64,000 bases of DNA from an uncultured Prevotellaceae bacterium (GTDB taxonomy: Bacteria; Bacteroidota; Bacteroidia; Bacteroidales; Bacteroidaceae), in assembly GCA_900317305.1 (NCBI GenBank), contig ONGG01000007.1, forward strand, positions 1 through 64,000. Reading direction: 5' to 3'. This document shows positions 28,077-36,971 of this stretch, one piece after another. How positions within the stretch are numbered: the first letter of the stretch is position 1; each line of letters begins with the position of its first letter. The position numbers and the translations under genes were made by a program. The notes under the pieces are model-generated. The model did no database searches and had not been told where the DNA came from. It worked only from the letters and a program-made list of their open reading frames with translations.

Positions 28077-29309
28077 TTATTTGAACAACAGTTGGGCGAA
28101 CTGGTAGAGGCTGCGGCGCCATGTCTGCCATTCGTGTGCAGTTTCAGGCGACACATACGAATGAGCATTGATGCCCATTGCCTTGAGGCTCTCAGCAGCC
28201 TGGTCGACGCCCATGTTCTCCTTTCCTCCACAACTCATGAAGAGCACCTTGTTGGTCTTCTTGAAGTCGGTGGCATTCTCGAGTTCCTCGGTACGGAAGG
28301 TTCCTCCGCTGAACATGCCTACATAAGCGAACTTCGTGGGGTTGGCCAAGGTGATCATATGGGTCTGCATACCACCCATCGACAGGCCGGCCAATGCACG
28401 GTGCTCAGTGTCGGCAATCACACGGTAGTTGCTCTCCACCATCGGGATGATGTCTTTCAGCAGCACCTCTTGGAAGCCGTTAAATCCGCCAAATCCACGG
28501 CGAGGTCCGCCAGGACGGCCACCCTGAGGTCCACCGGGGCGTGGTCCTTGAGGCATTCCCTGCGGACGTGCGCCAGGAGCACCTTGTGGACGGTTCCCCA
28601 TTCTGGGGAAGCCAGGGAACTGCTGTGCAGCCTGGGTGGTATCGGGATGGGCAGGTATCGCATTCAGGCCATTGTCCATCACGATGATGAACGGCACGGC
28701 CTTGCCCGCGGCTATCAGGTTGTCCATGATGATGCCGGTCTTTCCCTGTGCCGACCATCCGGTCTCGTTCTCACCCATGCCATGTTGCAAATAGAGCACG
28801 GGGAACTTCTGTGTGGGGTTCTGGCGGTAGGCGGCAGGCAGGTAGATATAGCAGTGGCGCATTTTCTCTGTCACTGTAGAATAGTAGTAAACTTCGTTGA
28901 CAGAACCTTGGGGCACGTTTTTCACCGTGTAGAAATCCTCATCGGCAGCAGGCACGTCGATGCCACTGCCCCAGCGGCTGGCACCATAATAATATTTACT
29001 ACCCGGGTCGGGCACTGAGGCTCCGTCGATGTTGAGCTGATAATAATGGAAGCCCTCATCCTGGGGAGCAGACTCTCCGGTCCATACGCCTTCTGCATTT
29101 TTCACAAGGTCGTATTTCACACCGCCGATATCCAGTTTCACGCTCTTGGCATCGGGAGCTGAGATCTGGGCGCGCACCATGCGCTGCGAGTTGACCATCG
29201 GGTATTCTTTTCCCTCCTGGTTGGTGGTGGCCGGCTTGAAATCTTCTACAACCTGGGCATTAGCCATCATTGCGAAAAAGGCGGCCGTCATAAGAAACAC
29301 ACGTTTCAT
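28077..29309 (-). CDS. Secreted alpha/beta-hydrolase esterase, CE1-like
   Basis: This 410-residue protein has a signal peptide (cleavage after ...MMANA, about 18), an N-terminal Ig-like E-set/CBM48-type domain (about 30-120), and an esterase D-like hydrolase domain with YLQHGMGENETGW near 173-185, GLSMGG near 308-313 (nucleophile Ser) and a C-terminal AHEW histidine. This architecture is that of feruloyl/acetyl-xylan esterases acting on hemicellulose. A proline, glycine and arginine-rich insert of about 40 residues (DNA 28485-28604) lies before the nucleophile elbow. The ATG at 29309 is used rather than an upstream TTG. Confidence 0.9.
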   Translation of the reverse strand: MKRVFLMTAAFFAMMANAQVVEDFKPATTNQEGKEYPMVNSQRMVRAQISAPDAKSVKLDIGGVKYDLVKNAEGVWTGESAPQDEGFHYYQLNIDGASVPDPGSKYYYGASRWGSGIDVPAADEDFYTVKNVPQGSVNEVYYYSTVTEKMRHCYIYLPAAYRQNPTQKFPVLYLQHGMGENETGWSAQGKTGIIMDNLIAAGKAVPFIIVMDNGLNAIPAHPDTTQAAQQFPGFPRMGNRPQGAPGARPQGMPQGPRPGGPQGGRPGGPRRGFGGFNGFQEVLLKDIIPMVESNYRVIADTEHRALAGLSMGGMQTHMITLANPTKFAYVGMFSGGTFRTEELENATDFKKTNKVLFMSCGGKENMGVDQAAESLKAMGINAHSYVSPETAHEWQTWRRSLYQFAQLLFK

Positions 29310-29663
29310 AAGCAATAATTTGAATGGTTTTGATATAAAGTTAGAAATTAGAAATGACTATCTCTTGACCATTTTTAGACGCTTTTAAGTGAAAAAAGTA
29401 AAAAAGCCCCCTGTTTCTATTTTGAAAGATTAACAATTGAAGAATGGACACCTCTTCATCTCCATCAAGCCAACAGTCCGGACACATTAAAATATATATA
29501 GCAAGACACGCGACAGAATGCCGCACTTGCTTCGAGAGGAAAATTTCGTCGAAAAATTCCCCGAAAGTCGTCGAAAACCATTTTGGCCACCTTTTATATC
29601 TTTATACTTTTGCATCGTCATCAACACACCACAAAAGTAGAACCACAAAAACCAACATACAAA
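29310..29663. other. Divergent gap between esterase and TonB receptor
   Basis: This 354-bp stretch holds the rightward promoter at 29583-29612. For the leftward esterase only a weak TAACTTTA (29343-29336) without a -33 partner is seen. I see no gene, repeat or hairpin of note in the rest. Confidence 0.5.
29583..29612 (+). promoter_or_regulatory. Promoter of the rightward TonB receptor gene
   Basis: TTG at 29583-29585 and TACTTTTG at 29605-29612 are 19 bp apart. The predicted transcript starts about 45 bp before the ATG at 29664, which excludes the longer reading frame that begins at 29583. Confidence 0.7.
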
Positions 29664-32207
29664 ATGAAGCAAAAAATCAACCTCAGATTGTTGTGCAGCA
29701 TCCTCATGATGTTCATTGCCACTTTCGCAATGGCCCAAAACACCGTGGTGACAGGCTGCGTAAAGAGCAAGACCCAAGGCGAGGGCGAGTCGTTCGCCAC
29801 GGTCAGGATATTCCCCAAAGGTAAATCAGAAGGCGCCATCGCCATGTTCCTCACCGACGCCGACGGCAATTTCAGCCAGCAAGTGAAAGGTGAGGGCACC
29901 TACGACATCGTTGTAAGCAGCATCGGTAAGGAAGAGGTGCGCAAGACCATCACCCTGGGCAAGAAGAACGAACTGAATCTTGGTGTCATCGAGATGGCAG
30001 ACGACGCGAAGGAGCTGGCCGGTGTGGAAGTGGTGGCACAGAAACCACTGGTGAAGATGGAGGTAGACAAGATGACCTACCGCGTGGAAGACGATACCGA
30101 CTCGAAGTCGGTGACCGTGCTCGACATGCTCCGCAAGGTGCCCATGGTGTCGGTCGACGGACAGGACAACATCACCGTGAACGGCTCATCTGCCTTCAAA
30201 GTATATGTGGACGGCAAGCCCAACGTGATGTTCTCGAGCAATCCCTCAATGATATTCAAGAGTATGCCCGCCTCATTGGTGAAGACCATAGAGGTGGTGA
30301 CCAATCCCGGTGCCCGTTACGACGCAGAGGGTGCCTCAGGCGTGCTCAATATCGTGATGAACAAGCAAGCCATGGGTGGCATGCCCGGTGCTCCGGGTGG
30401 TGCTCCAAGTGCCGACGGATACAATGGAACAATCAGGGCCTCGGTGGGCAACAACTCGATAGGTGGCGGTGCCATGATCAGTGGACAGAAGGGAAAATTC
30501 TCGTATAGTGCCAACGTGATGGAGAACTACTCGAAGCCCAGAGCCCCGCAGGTGGATATGGAACAGAATAATGGTGGCACCTCGATCATCACCTCGGCAT
30601 CGACCAAGACCCGCGTGCCCTTCACTTTGGGTAGTCTGAGCCTGGGTTATGAGATCGACCCCATGAGTTCGCTCAACGCCACCTTCTCGCTCACCAGTCT
30701 TTCGCTGCGCAACAGCGGCCTCACCACCACGAAGATGCTCTTCGGAGAAGGCGGCAGCGGGTACAGTTACGACAACAATATGAAGATGAAGAACTACCGC
30801 ACCTCTTTCAGCGGCAACCTCGACTACCAGCGGTTCTTCAACCCCGAGCGCACCAAATCGATCATAGTGACCTACCAATTGAGTCTCAGTCCGTCGAAGA
30901 CCGAGCAGCGCAACGACTTCGAGCAAGGCTCCACCTCGTTCATCGACCTCACCGACCGTTTCTCGGAGAGCAAGGACAATACGATCGACCATACGGTGCA
31001 GGTGGACTACACCACCCCACTGGCCACAGGGCAGAAATTCAACACCGGTGCCAAGCTGATGACTCGCAAGGCTACCTCCGACTCGAAATACTACCTGGAC
31101 GACGTGTTCAACAACGACATGAGTCTGGACTACGAATATCGCAACACCATCCTGGCCGGATATGGTGAATATGAAGGATCGTTCGACAAATGGAGCGCCA
31201 AGGGCGGCCTGCGCTACGAGCACACCTGGCAAGACGTGGAATACCACTTCGGCAACGGCACCAACTTCTCGAAGGACTATGGCGTGCTCGTGCCATCGGC
31301 AAGCCTCTCCTACTCACCGACGATGACCAGCAACATCGGACTGACCTACAACCTGCGCATCTCACGTCCGGGTATCACCTACCTGAACCCCTACGTCGAC
31401 CATAGCGACCCCAACAGTCTGAGTTATGGCAACACCAACCTCGACGTGGAGAAATCGCACAACATCGCATTGGTGTACAACATGTTCACCACCAAATTGA
31501 TGATGAACGTGAACCTGCACTACAACTACACCGGCAATGGTATCGAGCAATACAGCTTCTATAATGGCGACCTACTCAACACCACCTATGGCAACATCGT
31601 GAAGCGTTCGATGACAGGCGTGAACATGTATGCCAACTGGCTGGCAACGAAAAACACCCGAATCTTCGTGAACGGCAGCCTCAACTATAGCGACATGCAC
31701 AGCGACAACGTGGGGTCGAAAAACCACGGATGGCAGGCACAAGGCATGATGGGCGTGCAGCAGACGCTGCCCCTCGACCTGAAACTGAGCGCATACCTCA
31801 TCACCTCGAGCAAGACCAAGACCTTGCAAGGATACACCAGTGGTTTCAACATGCTGACCGCCAGTCTCTCGAAATCGTTCTTCAAAGACAAGCTCAACGT
31901 GAGCCTTTCGGCCATGACCGGTCTATCGGATGGTGGCAAGCTGAAGATCGAGAGCTACAGCAGCGGCGCCAATTTCTCGCAGCGCTCATCCATCAAGGTA
32001 CCCATGAGCGGTCTGACACTTAGCGTGAGCTACACCTTCGGCAAGTCGAACTTCAGGGCTAAGTACCACGTATCGAAAGTGACCAACGACTACATCGAAC
32101 AGCAGTCGCAAGGCGAGGTGATCAACAGCGCAGGCAGCGGAGGCGCCGGTGGTGGAACAGGCGCAGGAGCCGGAGCAGGAGCCGGAATGGGAACCATGCC
32201 ACAGTAA
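29664..32207 (+). CDS. TonB-dependent receptor-like beta-barrel protein with Gly/Ala tail
   Basis: This 847-residue protein begins MKQKINLRLLCSILMMF and has a signal peptide ending FAMAQ. A carboxypeptidase-like regulatory domain (about 25-110) precedes a plug segment with VEDDTDSKSVTVLDMLRKVP and NITVNGSSAFKVYVDGKP, then an OMP_b-brl_3-type barrel. The last strand-like segment, LSVSYTFGKSNFRAKYH, is followed by a tail rich in Gly and Ala (about 25 residues), so the barrel signal is not at the very end. A kinase and LytTR regulator pair follows after a terminator, a common pairing in Bacteroidota. The substrate is unknown. Confidence 0.9.
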   Translation: MKQKINLRLLCSILMMFIATFAMAQNTVVTGCVKSKTQGEGESFATVRIFPKGKSEGAIAMFLTDADGNFSQQVKGEGTYDIVVSSIGKEEVRKTITLGKKNELNLGVIEMADDAKELAGVEVVAQKPLVKMEVDKMTYRVEDDTDSKSVTVLDMLRKVPMVSVDGQDNITVNGSSAFKVYVDGKPNVMFSSNPSMIFKSMPASLVKTIEVVTNPGARYDAEGASGVLNIVMNKQAMGGMPGAPGGAPSADGYNGTIRASVGNNSIGGGAMISGQKGKFSYSANVMENYSKPRAPQVDMEQNNGGTSIITSASTKTRVPFTLGSLSLGYEIDPMSSLNATFSLTSLSLRNSGLTTTKMLFGEGGSGYSYDNNMKMKNYRTSFSGNLDYQRFFNPERTKSIIVTYQLSLSPSKTEQRNDFEQGSTSFIDLTDRFSESKDNTIDHTVQVDYTTPLATGQKFNTGAKLMTRKATSDSKYYLDDVFNNDMSLDYEYRNTILAGYGEYEGSFDKWSAKGGLRYEHTWQDVEYHFGNGTNFSKDYGVLVPSASLSYSPTMTSNIGLTYNLRISRPGITYLNPYVDHSDPNSLSYGNTNLDVEKSHNIALVYNMFTTKLMMNVNLHYNYTGNGIEQYSFYNGDLLNTTYGNIVKRSMTGVNMYANWLATKNTRIFVNGSLNYSDMHSDNVGSKNHGWQAQGMMGVQQTLPLDLKLSAYLITSSKTKTLQGYTSGFNMLTASLSKSFFKDKLNVSLSAMTGLSDGGKLKIESYSSGANFSQRSSIKVPMSGLTLSVSYTFGKSNFRAKYHVSKVTNDYIEQQSQGEVINSAGSGGAGGGTGAGAGAGAGMGTMPQ

Positions 32208-32257
32208 ATTCTTTTTATTATCAACACTATAAACTCCTCATTATTCTAACTAACTCG

Positions 32258-32321
32258 AGGGTGTGTCGGGACAGCATCTGTAAGAACATCAGCAAAAGGC
32301 TGCCGGCACACCCATTTTTTT
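32258..32321 (+). terminator. Terminator of the rightward TonB receptor gene
   Basis: GGGTGTG (32259-32265) pairs with CACACCC (32307-32313), continued by CGG/CCG and CAGC/GCTG. ATTTTTTT follows. The loop is about 23 bases. Confidence 0.75.
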
Positions 32322-32344
32322 CAAAAAAAAAGCGTCACAAGCAC

Positions 32345-32374
32345 TTGCCATTTAACAATTTATCACTAATTTTG
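32345..32374 (+). promoter_or_regulatory. Promoter of the LytS/LytTR operon
   Basis: TTG at 32345-32347 and TAATTTTG at 32367-32374 are 19 bp apart. The start of transcription would be at about 32380, at or next to the ATG, so the message may be nearly leaderless. Confidence 0.6.
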
Positions 32375-32379
32375 CCACA

Positions 32380-33420
32380 ATGAAAAATTTCACGAAGAGA
32401 GATTTCTGGTTGCTGATGGTGCAGCTGATCATCTGGGCGATGATGCTGCTCTTTCCCGCTGTCACCACCGTCCTTGCCACACATGAGACCTCGGCTACCA
32501 TACAGTCGATGAGGATGACGTGGTATAACCTTCAATCGCCACTCATTCTTTACTTCATCAACTTCTACGTGCTGTGGACCTTCCTGTTCGAGAAGCAACG
32601 CTACAAGACATTTCTCTTGGTGAACGTGATATTGTTTGCCGCACTCAACTACCGGTTGTTCTTCCTCAAAGACTTCTACACACGTTCGGGGATGGAACTG
32701 CCCCACAACTGGTGGATAGGAATGTTTGCCGGACTCTTCGTCTACTTCATTCTCAACTGCGCCGCCGTGACCGTAGCCATCACCATCAGGCACTTCCTCA
32801 AGACGCGCGAGGTAATGAGACGACTCGAGGAGGAGAAGCGCAAGAACGTGGAGGCCGAACTGGCTTGGCTAAAGAGCCAGATCAACCCCCATTTTCTCTT
32901 CAACACGCTCAACAACATCTCGAGCCTCACACAGATTGACGCCGACGCGGCACAAGATGCCATAGCCCAACTGAGCGACCTGCTGCGCTATGCTATCTAC
33001 AAGACCGACAAGCCCCAGGTGCCCATCGCCGGAGAAGTGGAGTTCATGCGCAACTACATCGGACTGATGCAACTGCGCTGCAACGAGAAGACCCAGGTGA
33101 GCACCACCTTCAACATCGACAACAACGAACTGCAGATAGCGCCGCTCATTTTCATCTCACTCATAGAGAATGCGTTCAAACATGGCGTGAGCAGCAATAA
33201 GGCCTCACAGATAGACATCAACCTGAGCACAAAGGGCGGCACCGTGAGTTTCGTATGCGACAACACCAACTACCCCAAGAACGACAACGACCGTAGCGGG
33301 AGTGGCATCGGACTGGAGAACACCCGACGAAGACTGGAACTGATGTACCACGACCATTACACTTGGGAGCAGACCCTCGAAAACGATATTTACCACATCA
33401 AAATCGACATTCATCCATGA
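32380..33420 (+). CDS. LytS-family sensor histidine kinase
   Basis: This 346-residue inner-membrane kinase has four membrane segments in the first 145 residues and no large periplasmic sensor. A coiled linker leads to the His_kinase (PF06580) domain with LKSQINPHFLFNTLNNI (phospho-acceptor His near 171), then an N-box IENAFKHGV and a G-box GSGIGLENTRRRL. It phosphorylates the LytTR regulator encoded by the next gene, whose ATG overlaps this stop (ATGA). The signal is not evident. Proximity to two TonB receptors suggests a surface-uptake or envelope role, by inference. Confidence 0.94.
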   Translation: MKNFTKRDFWLLMVQLIIWAMMLLFPAVTTVLATHETSATIQSMRMTWYNLQSPLILYFINFYVLWTFLFEKQRYKTFLLVNVILFAALNYRLFFLKDFYTRSGMELPHNWWIGMFAGLFVYFILNCAAVTVAITIRHFLKTREVMRRLEEEKRKNVEAELAWLKSQINPHFLFNTLNNISSLTQIDADAAQDAIAQLSDLLRYAIYKTDKPQVPIAGEVEFMRNYIGLMQLRCNEKTQVSTTFNIDNNELQIAPLIFISLIENAFKHGVSSNKASQIDINLSTKGGTVSFVCDNTNYPKNDNDRSGSGIGLENTRRRLELMYHDHYTWEQTLENDIYHIKIDIHP

Positions 33421-34148
33421 AAACCCTCAACTGCGTCATCATCGACGACGAGCCCCTTGCGGTGAAACTCCTCGAATCGTTTGTGAACAAGACACCAGGG
33501 CTGAACCTCCTGGCCTCATTCACCGACTCTGTAGAGGCCATCGCCTATGTGAAGGAGACACCGCCCGACTTGCTGTTCCTCGACATCCAGATGCCCGATA
33601 TCAATGGCATGGAACTGGCAAGGATGATACAGGGCGACACCCGCATCATCTTCACCACGGCATTCCAAGAGTTTGCGCTGGAGAGTTACGAGGTGTCGGC
33701 GCTCGACTTCCTGCTCAAGCCCATCCGCTACAACAAGTTCCTGGCGGCTGTAGAGAAGGCGCAGACATGGTTTGGAAAGACCTCGCCCGAGCCCGTCGCC
33801 ACTGCCGTCGCTCCCACTCCCGAGACGATATTCCTGAAGGTGGATGGGGAATACCGCCAGATTCCGCTCTCAGGCATCCTCTATGTAGGTGGCATGAAAG
33901 ACTATGTGATGTTCTATCTTGAAGGCGAGCGCAAGCCACTCATCACCCACCTTACGATGAAGGCGGTGGAAGACCTGCTGCCCGAAAGCCTATTCATGCG
34001 TGTGCACCGCTCATATATCGTGGCCCTGAACAAAATACGCAGTGTGGACCGCAACGACTGCATCTATATCGGAGACGAGATCATCCGCGTGACCGATGCC
34101 TATCGGGAGCAGTTCACCAACTACCTGAAATCGAAATTCCCCGGATAA
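33417..34148 (+). CDS. LytTR-family response regulator
   Basis: This 243-residue protein has a receiver domain (1-115) with the acidic IIDDEPLA pair, phospho-acceptor Asp in LLFLDIQMPDINGMEL near 50-65 and the conserved lysine in LLKPIRYNKF. A C-terminal LytTR DNA-binding domain (about 145-240) contains SLFMRVHRSYIVALNKI, typical of the AlgR/AgrA/LytR group. The ATG at 33417 overlaps the kinase stop by four bases, so the pair is translationally coupled. Target genes are not visible; no repeated LytTR-type site was noticed. Confidence 0.95.
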   Translation: MKTLNCVIIDDEPLAVKLLESFVNKTPGLNLLASFTDSVEAIAYVKETPPDLLFLDIQMPDINGMELARMIQGDTRIIFTTAFQEFALESYEVSALDFLLKPIRYNKFLAAVEKAQTWFGKTSPEPVATAVAPTPETIFLKVDGEYRQIPLSGILYVGGMKDYVMFYLEGERKPLITHLTMKAVEDLLPESLFMRVHRSYIVALNKIRSVDRNDCIYIGDEIIRVTDAYREQFTNYLKSKFPG

Positions 34149-34246
34149 GACGGGGAATTATTTTTTTATTCTTGTTTTTCCTGACTTTTTTGTTGGCCCG
34201 ACACAGAAATTATCCGTTGACAATCTTTTTAATCGGGATTTTTGAT

Positions 34247-34254
34247 TAATTTTG
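34247..34254 (+). promoter_or_regulatory. -7 element of the MscS-like channel gene
   Basis: TAATTTTG followed by C, 128 bp upstream of the chosen ATG at 34382. No TTG lies at the expected distance. Confidence 0.45.
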
Positions 34255-34381
34255 CGGCATGGTAGCGGCCCGAACAGACATTGGCTATCATTCATAGACT
34301 ATAGAAGCCACCATTCACTGAAGGAAAGGCCCCACCCTACCGAAGAAAAGATTGGAAAAGTTATCCCCCAAAGAAAAGAAG

Positions 34382-36736
34382 ATGATAAGGAAGACGTTAT
34401 TGTGTATGCTGATTCTGTTTGCAGCAGCCATGCCATCGCATGCCGTACTGAAAGAAGCCGACCTGGCCAGTACGCTCACCATTCTACGCCAAGAACTTAC
34501 CAACTACTATACCACGTTGCAGGCCGAGGCAGAAGGGCACAAGGCCTACCGCAACCATATCATCAGCGACCTTATCAACATCTCGATGCGCAGCAACCAG
34601 AGCGCACTGATGCTCTACTCGCAGAAACCCGACTATGTGTTCGACCTCACCTACGCCTGCAACGAGGTGACCAATCTCTACCGCGACTACCATGACAAGA
34701 TCATGCCTTTCCGCTCGAGCATCGAGAACATCGACATTGAGATCGCACGATACGACAGTCTGGTGACCAGTCTGAACAAGATGTCGACACGGAGTCTCAC
34801 AGAAGAAGCCGCCACCGACCGCGACGTATGCCTCACGCTGGCGGTATGTATCGACCGCACGCTGAAAGAGAACCGGCAAAACATGAGCGACTATATCAAC
34901 ATTTACCGCACGACGGAGAGTCAGCTCAGTGCGCTGAACGACTACGCCAACCTGCGGTACAATGAGATACAGAACAGCATCTTCGTGAACCGTGGCGAGA
35001 ACTATTTCAGCATCCTCTCCAATCTTGGCAATCATCTTTCGAAGACCACCGAGACTGTAAAAGAGAAATATGAGCCCAACGACAAGGCCGACTCGCAATG
35101 GGACAGCCGCATGATTATCTGGCTCTTCGTGACCATGGGAGTGTTCGGATTCGCCGCCATGCTGGTGAGTTACTCTGGAGCAAAATTCCTCGTCCCGAGA
35201 AGTTTGCGCACCGAGGCATTCAAGCAGAAGCGCTCACTCATCATCCTCACCGCTGCCGTACTCATCTTCGCAGTGGCCCTTCAGGTCATCAGGCTTACCT
35301 GGAGCCAGAATTTCTACATCATGGCCAGCAGTCTGCTCACGCAGTACGCATGGCTTCTTGGCGTCATTCTCCTCTCACTGCTCGCCCGTGTGGAGGCCAC
35401 CCAGTTGCGCTACGCCCTTCGCATCTATGCCCCTCTGCTGGCCATAGGCTTCATTGTCATAGCCTTCCGCATCATACTGATTCCCAACGAGTTAGTGAAC
35501 ATGATATTCCCACCGATGCTATTAGTGTGCGCACTGTGGCAATGGTGGGTAATCAAGCGCTACAACAGCCACATTCCCCGAAGCGACAAGTTCTACACCT
35601 ATGTGTCGCTCCTGGTGTATGTCGCAGCGGTGGTGGCCTCGTGGATGGGATATACGCTGATGAGCGTGCAGTTGCTCATCTGGTGGATCATGCAGCTCAC
35701 CTGCATCCTCACCATCACCTTCTTGCGTTCGTGGATCAATGACTACGGACGTCGACACGAATTCGAGTCGAAGCCCATCACCGAGTCGTGGGTCTACGAC
35801 CTGCTCTACAGCGTGCTGCTGCCCTCGCTGGCCGTGGTGTCGGTACTGATTTCCATCTTCTGGGCCGCAGCCGTATTCAATCTTACCGGAGTTACCTGGC
35901 GGGTGTTCACCTATAAGTTCATCGACTCCAAAAACATCACCATCAGTGTGATGAACATCGCCATCGTCATCATCCTGTGGATGATTTTCTCGTATATCAA
36001 CCACACGGCGAAAGCCCTGCTCAAGCACCACTACACCAAGAGCGACCCCTCCACGGCCGAGAGCCGCTTCGTGATGGGCAAGAACATCATCCAGGTGGTG
36101 GTATGGGGACTATGGCTCATCATCAGCCTCGCCATCTGCCATGTGAACAGCACATGGCTCGTGGTGGTGTCGGGCGGACTCTCCACGGGCATCGGCTTCG
36201 CATCGAAAGACATCCTTGAGAACATCTATTACGGTCTCTCGCTCATGGCAGGCCGTATCAAGGTAGGCGACTGGATCGTGTGCGACGGTGTGAGGGGAAA
36301 GGTGAACTCCATCAGTTATACCAGCACCATGCTCGAGGCCATCGATGGTTCGGTCATCGCATTCCAGAACAGCCAACTCTTCACCAAGAACTACAAGAAC
36401 ATGACCAAGAACCACGGCTACGAGATGCATATCCTCGATGTGGGCGTGGCCTACGGCACCGACATCGAGCGCTGCCGCAAACTACTGGTGGAAGAGATAT
36501 CCAAACTCGACTTCATCGACAAAGAGCATGGCGTGCGCGTGGTGCTGAGAGAGTTTGGCGACAGCAGCGTGAACCTGAAACTGCTGGTATGGGTGCCTGT
36601 GCTCACCCAATATGTGAACGACTGCGAGATACTGGAGTGCGTATACAACACGCTCAATCGCAACGGCATCCAGATACCCTTCCCGCAACGCGACCTGCAC
36701 ATCGTAGAGGATGTGAGGAGCATCGAAGTGAAATAA
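34382..36736 (+). CDS. Large MscS-family mechanosensitive channel
   Basis: This 784-residue protein has a signal peptide (MIRKTLLCMLILFAAAMPSHA), a periplasmic, mostly helical domain to about residue 235, then about eleven membrane segments and a C-terminal MscS domain. The pore-lining helix and beta domain are seen around STGIGFASKDILENIYYG, KVGDWIVCDGVRGKVNSI and FQNSQLF. This is the layout of large MscK/YbdG-like relatives that gate on membrane tension or ions. An upstream in-frame TTG (34352) is less likely than the ATG at 34382 with its clean signal sequence. It is monocistronic. Confidence 0.9.
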   Translation: MIRKTLLCMLILFAAAMPSHAVLKEADLASTLTILRQELTNYYTTLQAEAEGHKAYRNHIISDLINISMRSNQSALMLYSQKPDYVFDLTYACNEVTNLYRDYHDKIMPFRSSIENIDIEIARYDSLVTSLNKMSTRSLTEEAATDRDVCLTLAVCIDRTLKENRQNMSDYINIYRTTESQLSALNDYANLRYNEIQNSIFVNRGENYFSILSNLGNHLSKTTETVKEKYEPNDKADSQWDSRMIIWLFVTMGVFGFAAMLVSYSGAKFLVPRSLRTEAFKQKRSLIILTAAVLIFAVALQVIRLTWSQNFYIMASSLLTQYAWLLGVILLSLLARVEATQLRYALRIYAPLLAIGFIVIAFRIILIPNELVNMIFPPMLLVCALWQWWVIKRYNSHIPRSDKFYTYVSLLVYVAAVVASWMGYTLMSVQLLIWWIMQLTCILTITFLRSWINDYGRRHEFESKPITESWVYDLLYSVLLPSLAVVSVLISIFWAAAVFNLTGVTWRVFTYKFIDSKNITISVMNIAIVIILWMIFSYINHTAKALLKHHYTKSDPSTAESRFVMGKNIIQVVVWGLWLIISLAICHVNSTWLVVVSGGLSTGIGFASKDILENIYYGLSLMAGRIKVGDWIVCDGVRGKVNSISYTSTMLEAIDGSVIAFQNSQLFTKNYKNMTKNHGYEMHILDVGVAYGTDIERCRKLLVEEISKLDFIDKEHGVRVVLREFGDSSVNLKLLVWVPVLTQYVNDCEILECVYNTLNRNGIQIPFPQRDLHIVEDVRSIEVK

Positions 36737-36833
36737 GCCGCCCACATAGAGACAACCAACACTTTTGACGGTTTTTCACGTCAGCTTTACATTTTTTAGG
36801 GAAAATTCATGCAGTGATGTGAAGAATTTTTCC

Positions 36834-36841
36834 TATTTTTG
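36834..36841 (+). promoter_or_regulatory. -7 element of the repeat-protein gene
   Basis: TATTTTTG followed by C, 131 bp upstream of the ATG at 36972. No clear -33 partner. Confidence 0.45.
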
Positions 36842-36971
36842 CAGCACGAAAAGAATCAGCATTCAGATTGAATTCAGAAATCAGCATTTTCTACAACTAA
36901 AAGAAGCCCACGGGGGTCTCAACCACAAATCGGAATAGATTTATATCTTACTGATTAACAGCAATTTATTT

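Noticed and set aside
29583-29663. N-terminal extension of the TonB receptor
   Set aside because: The extension covers the promoter and precedes a clean signal peptide starting at 29664.
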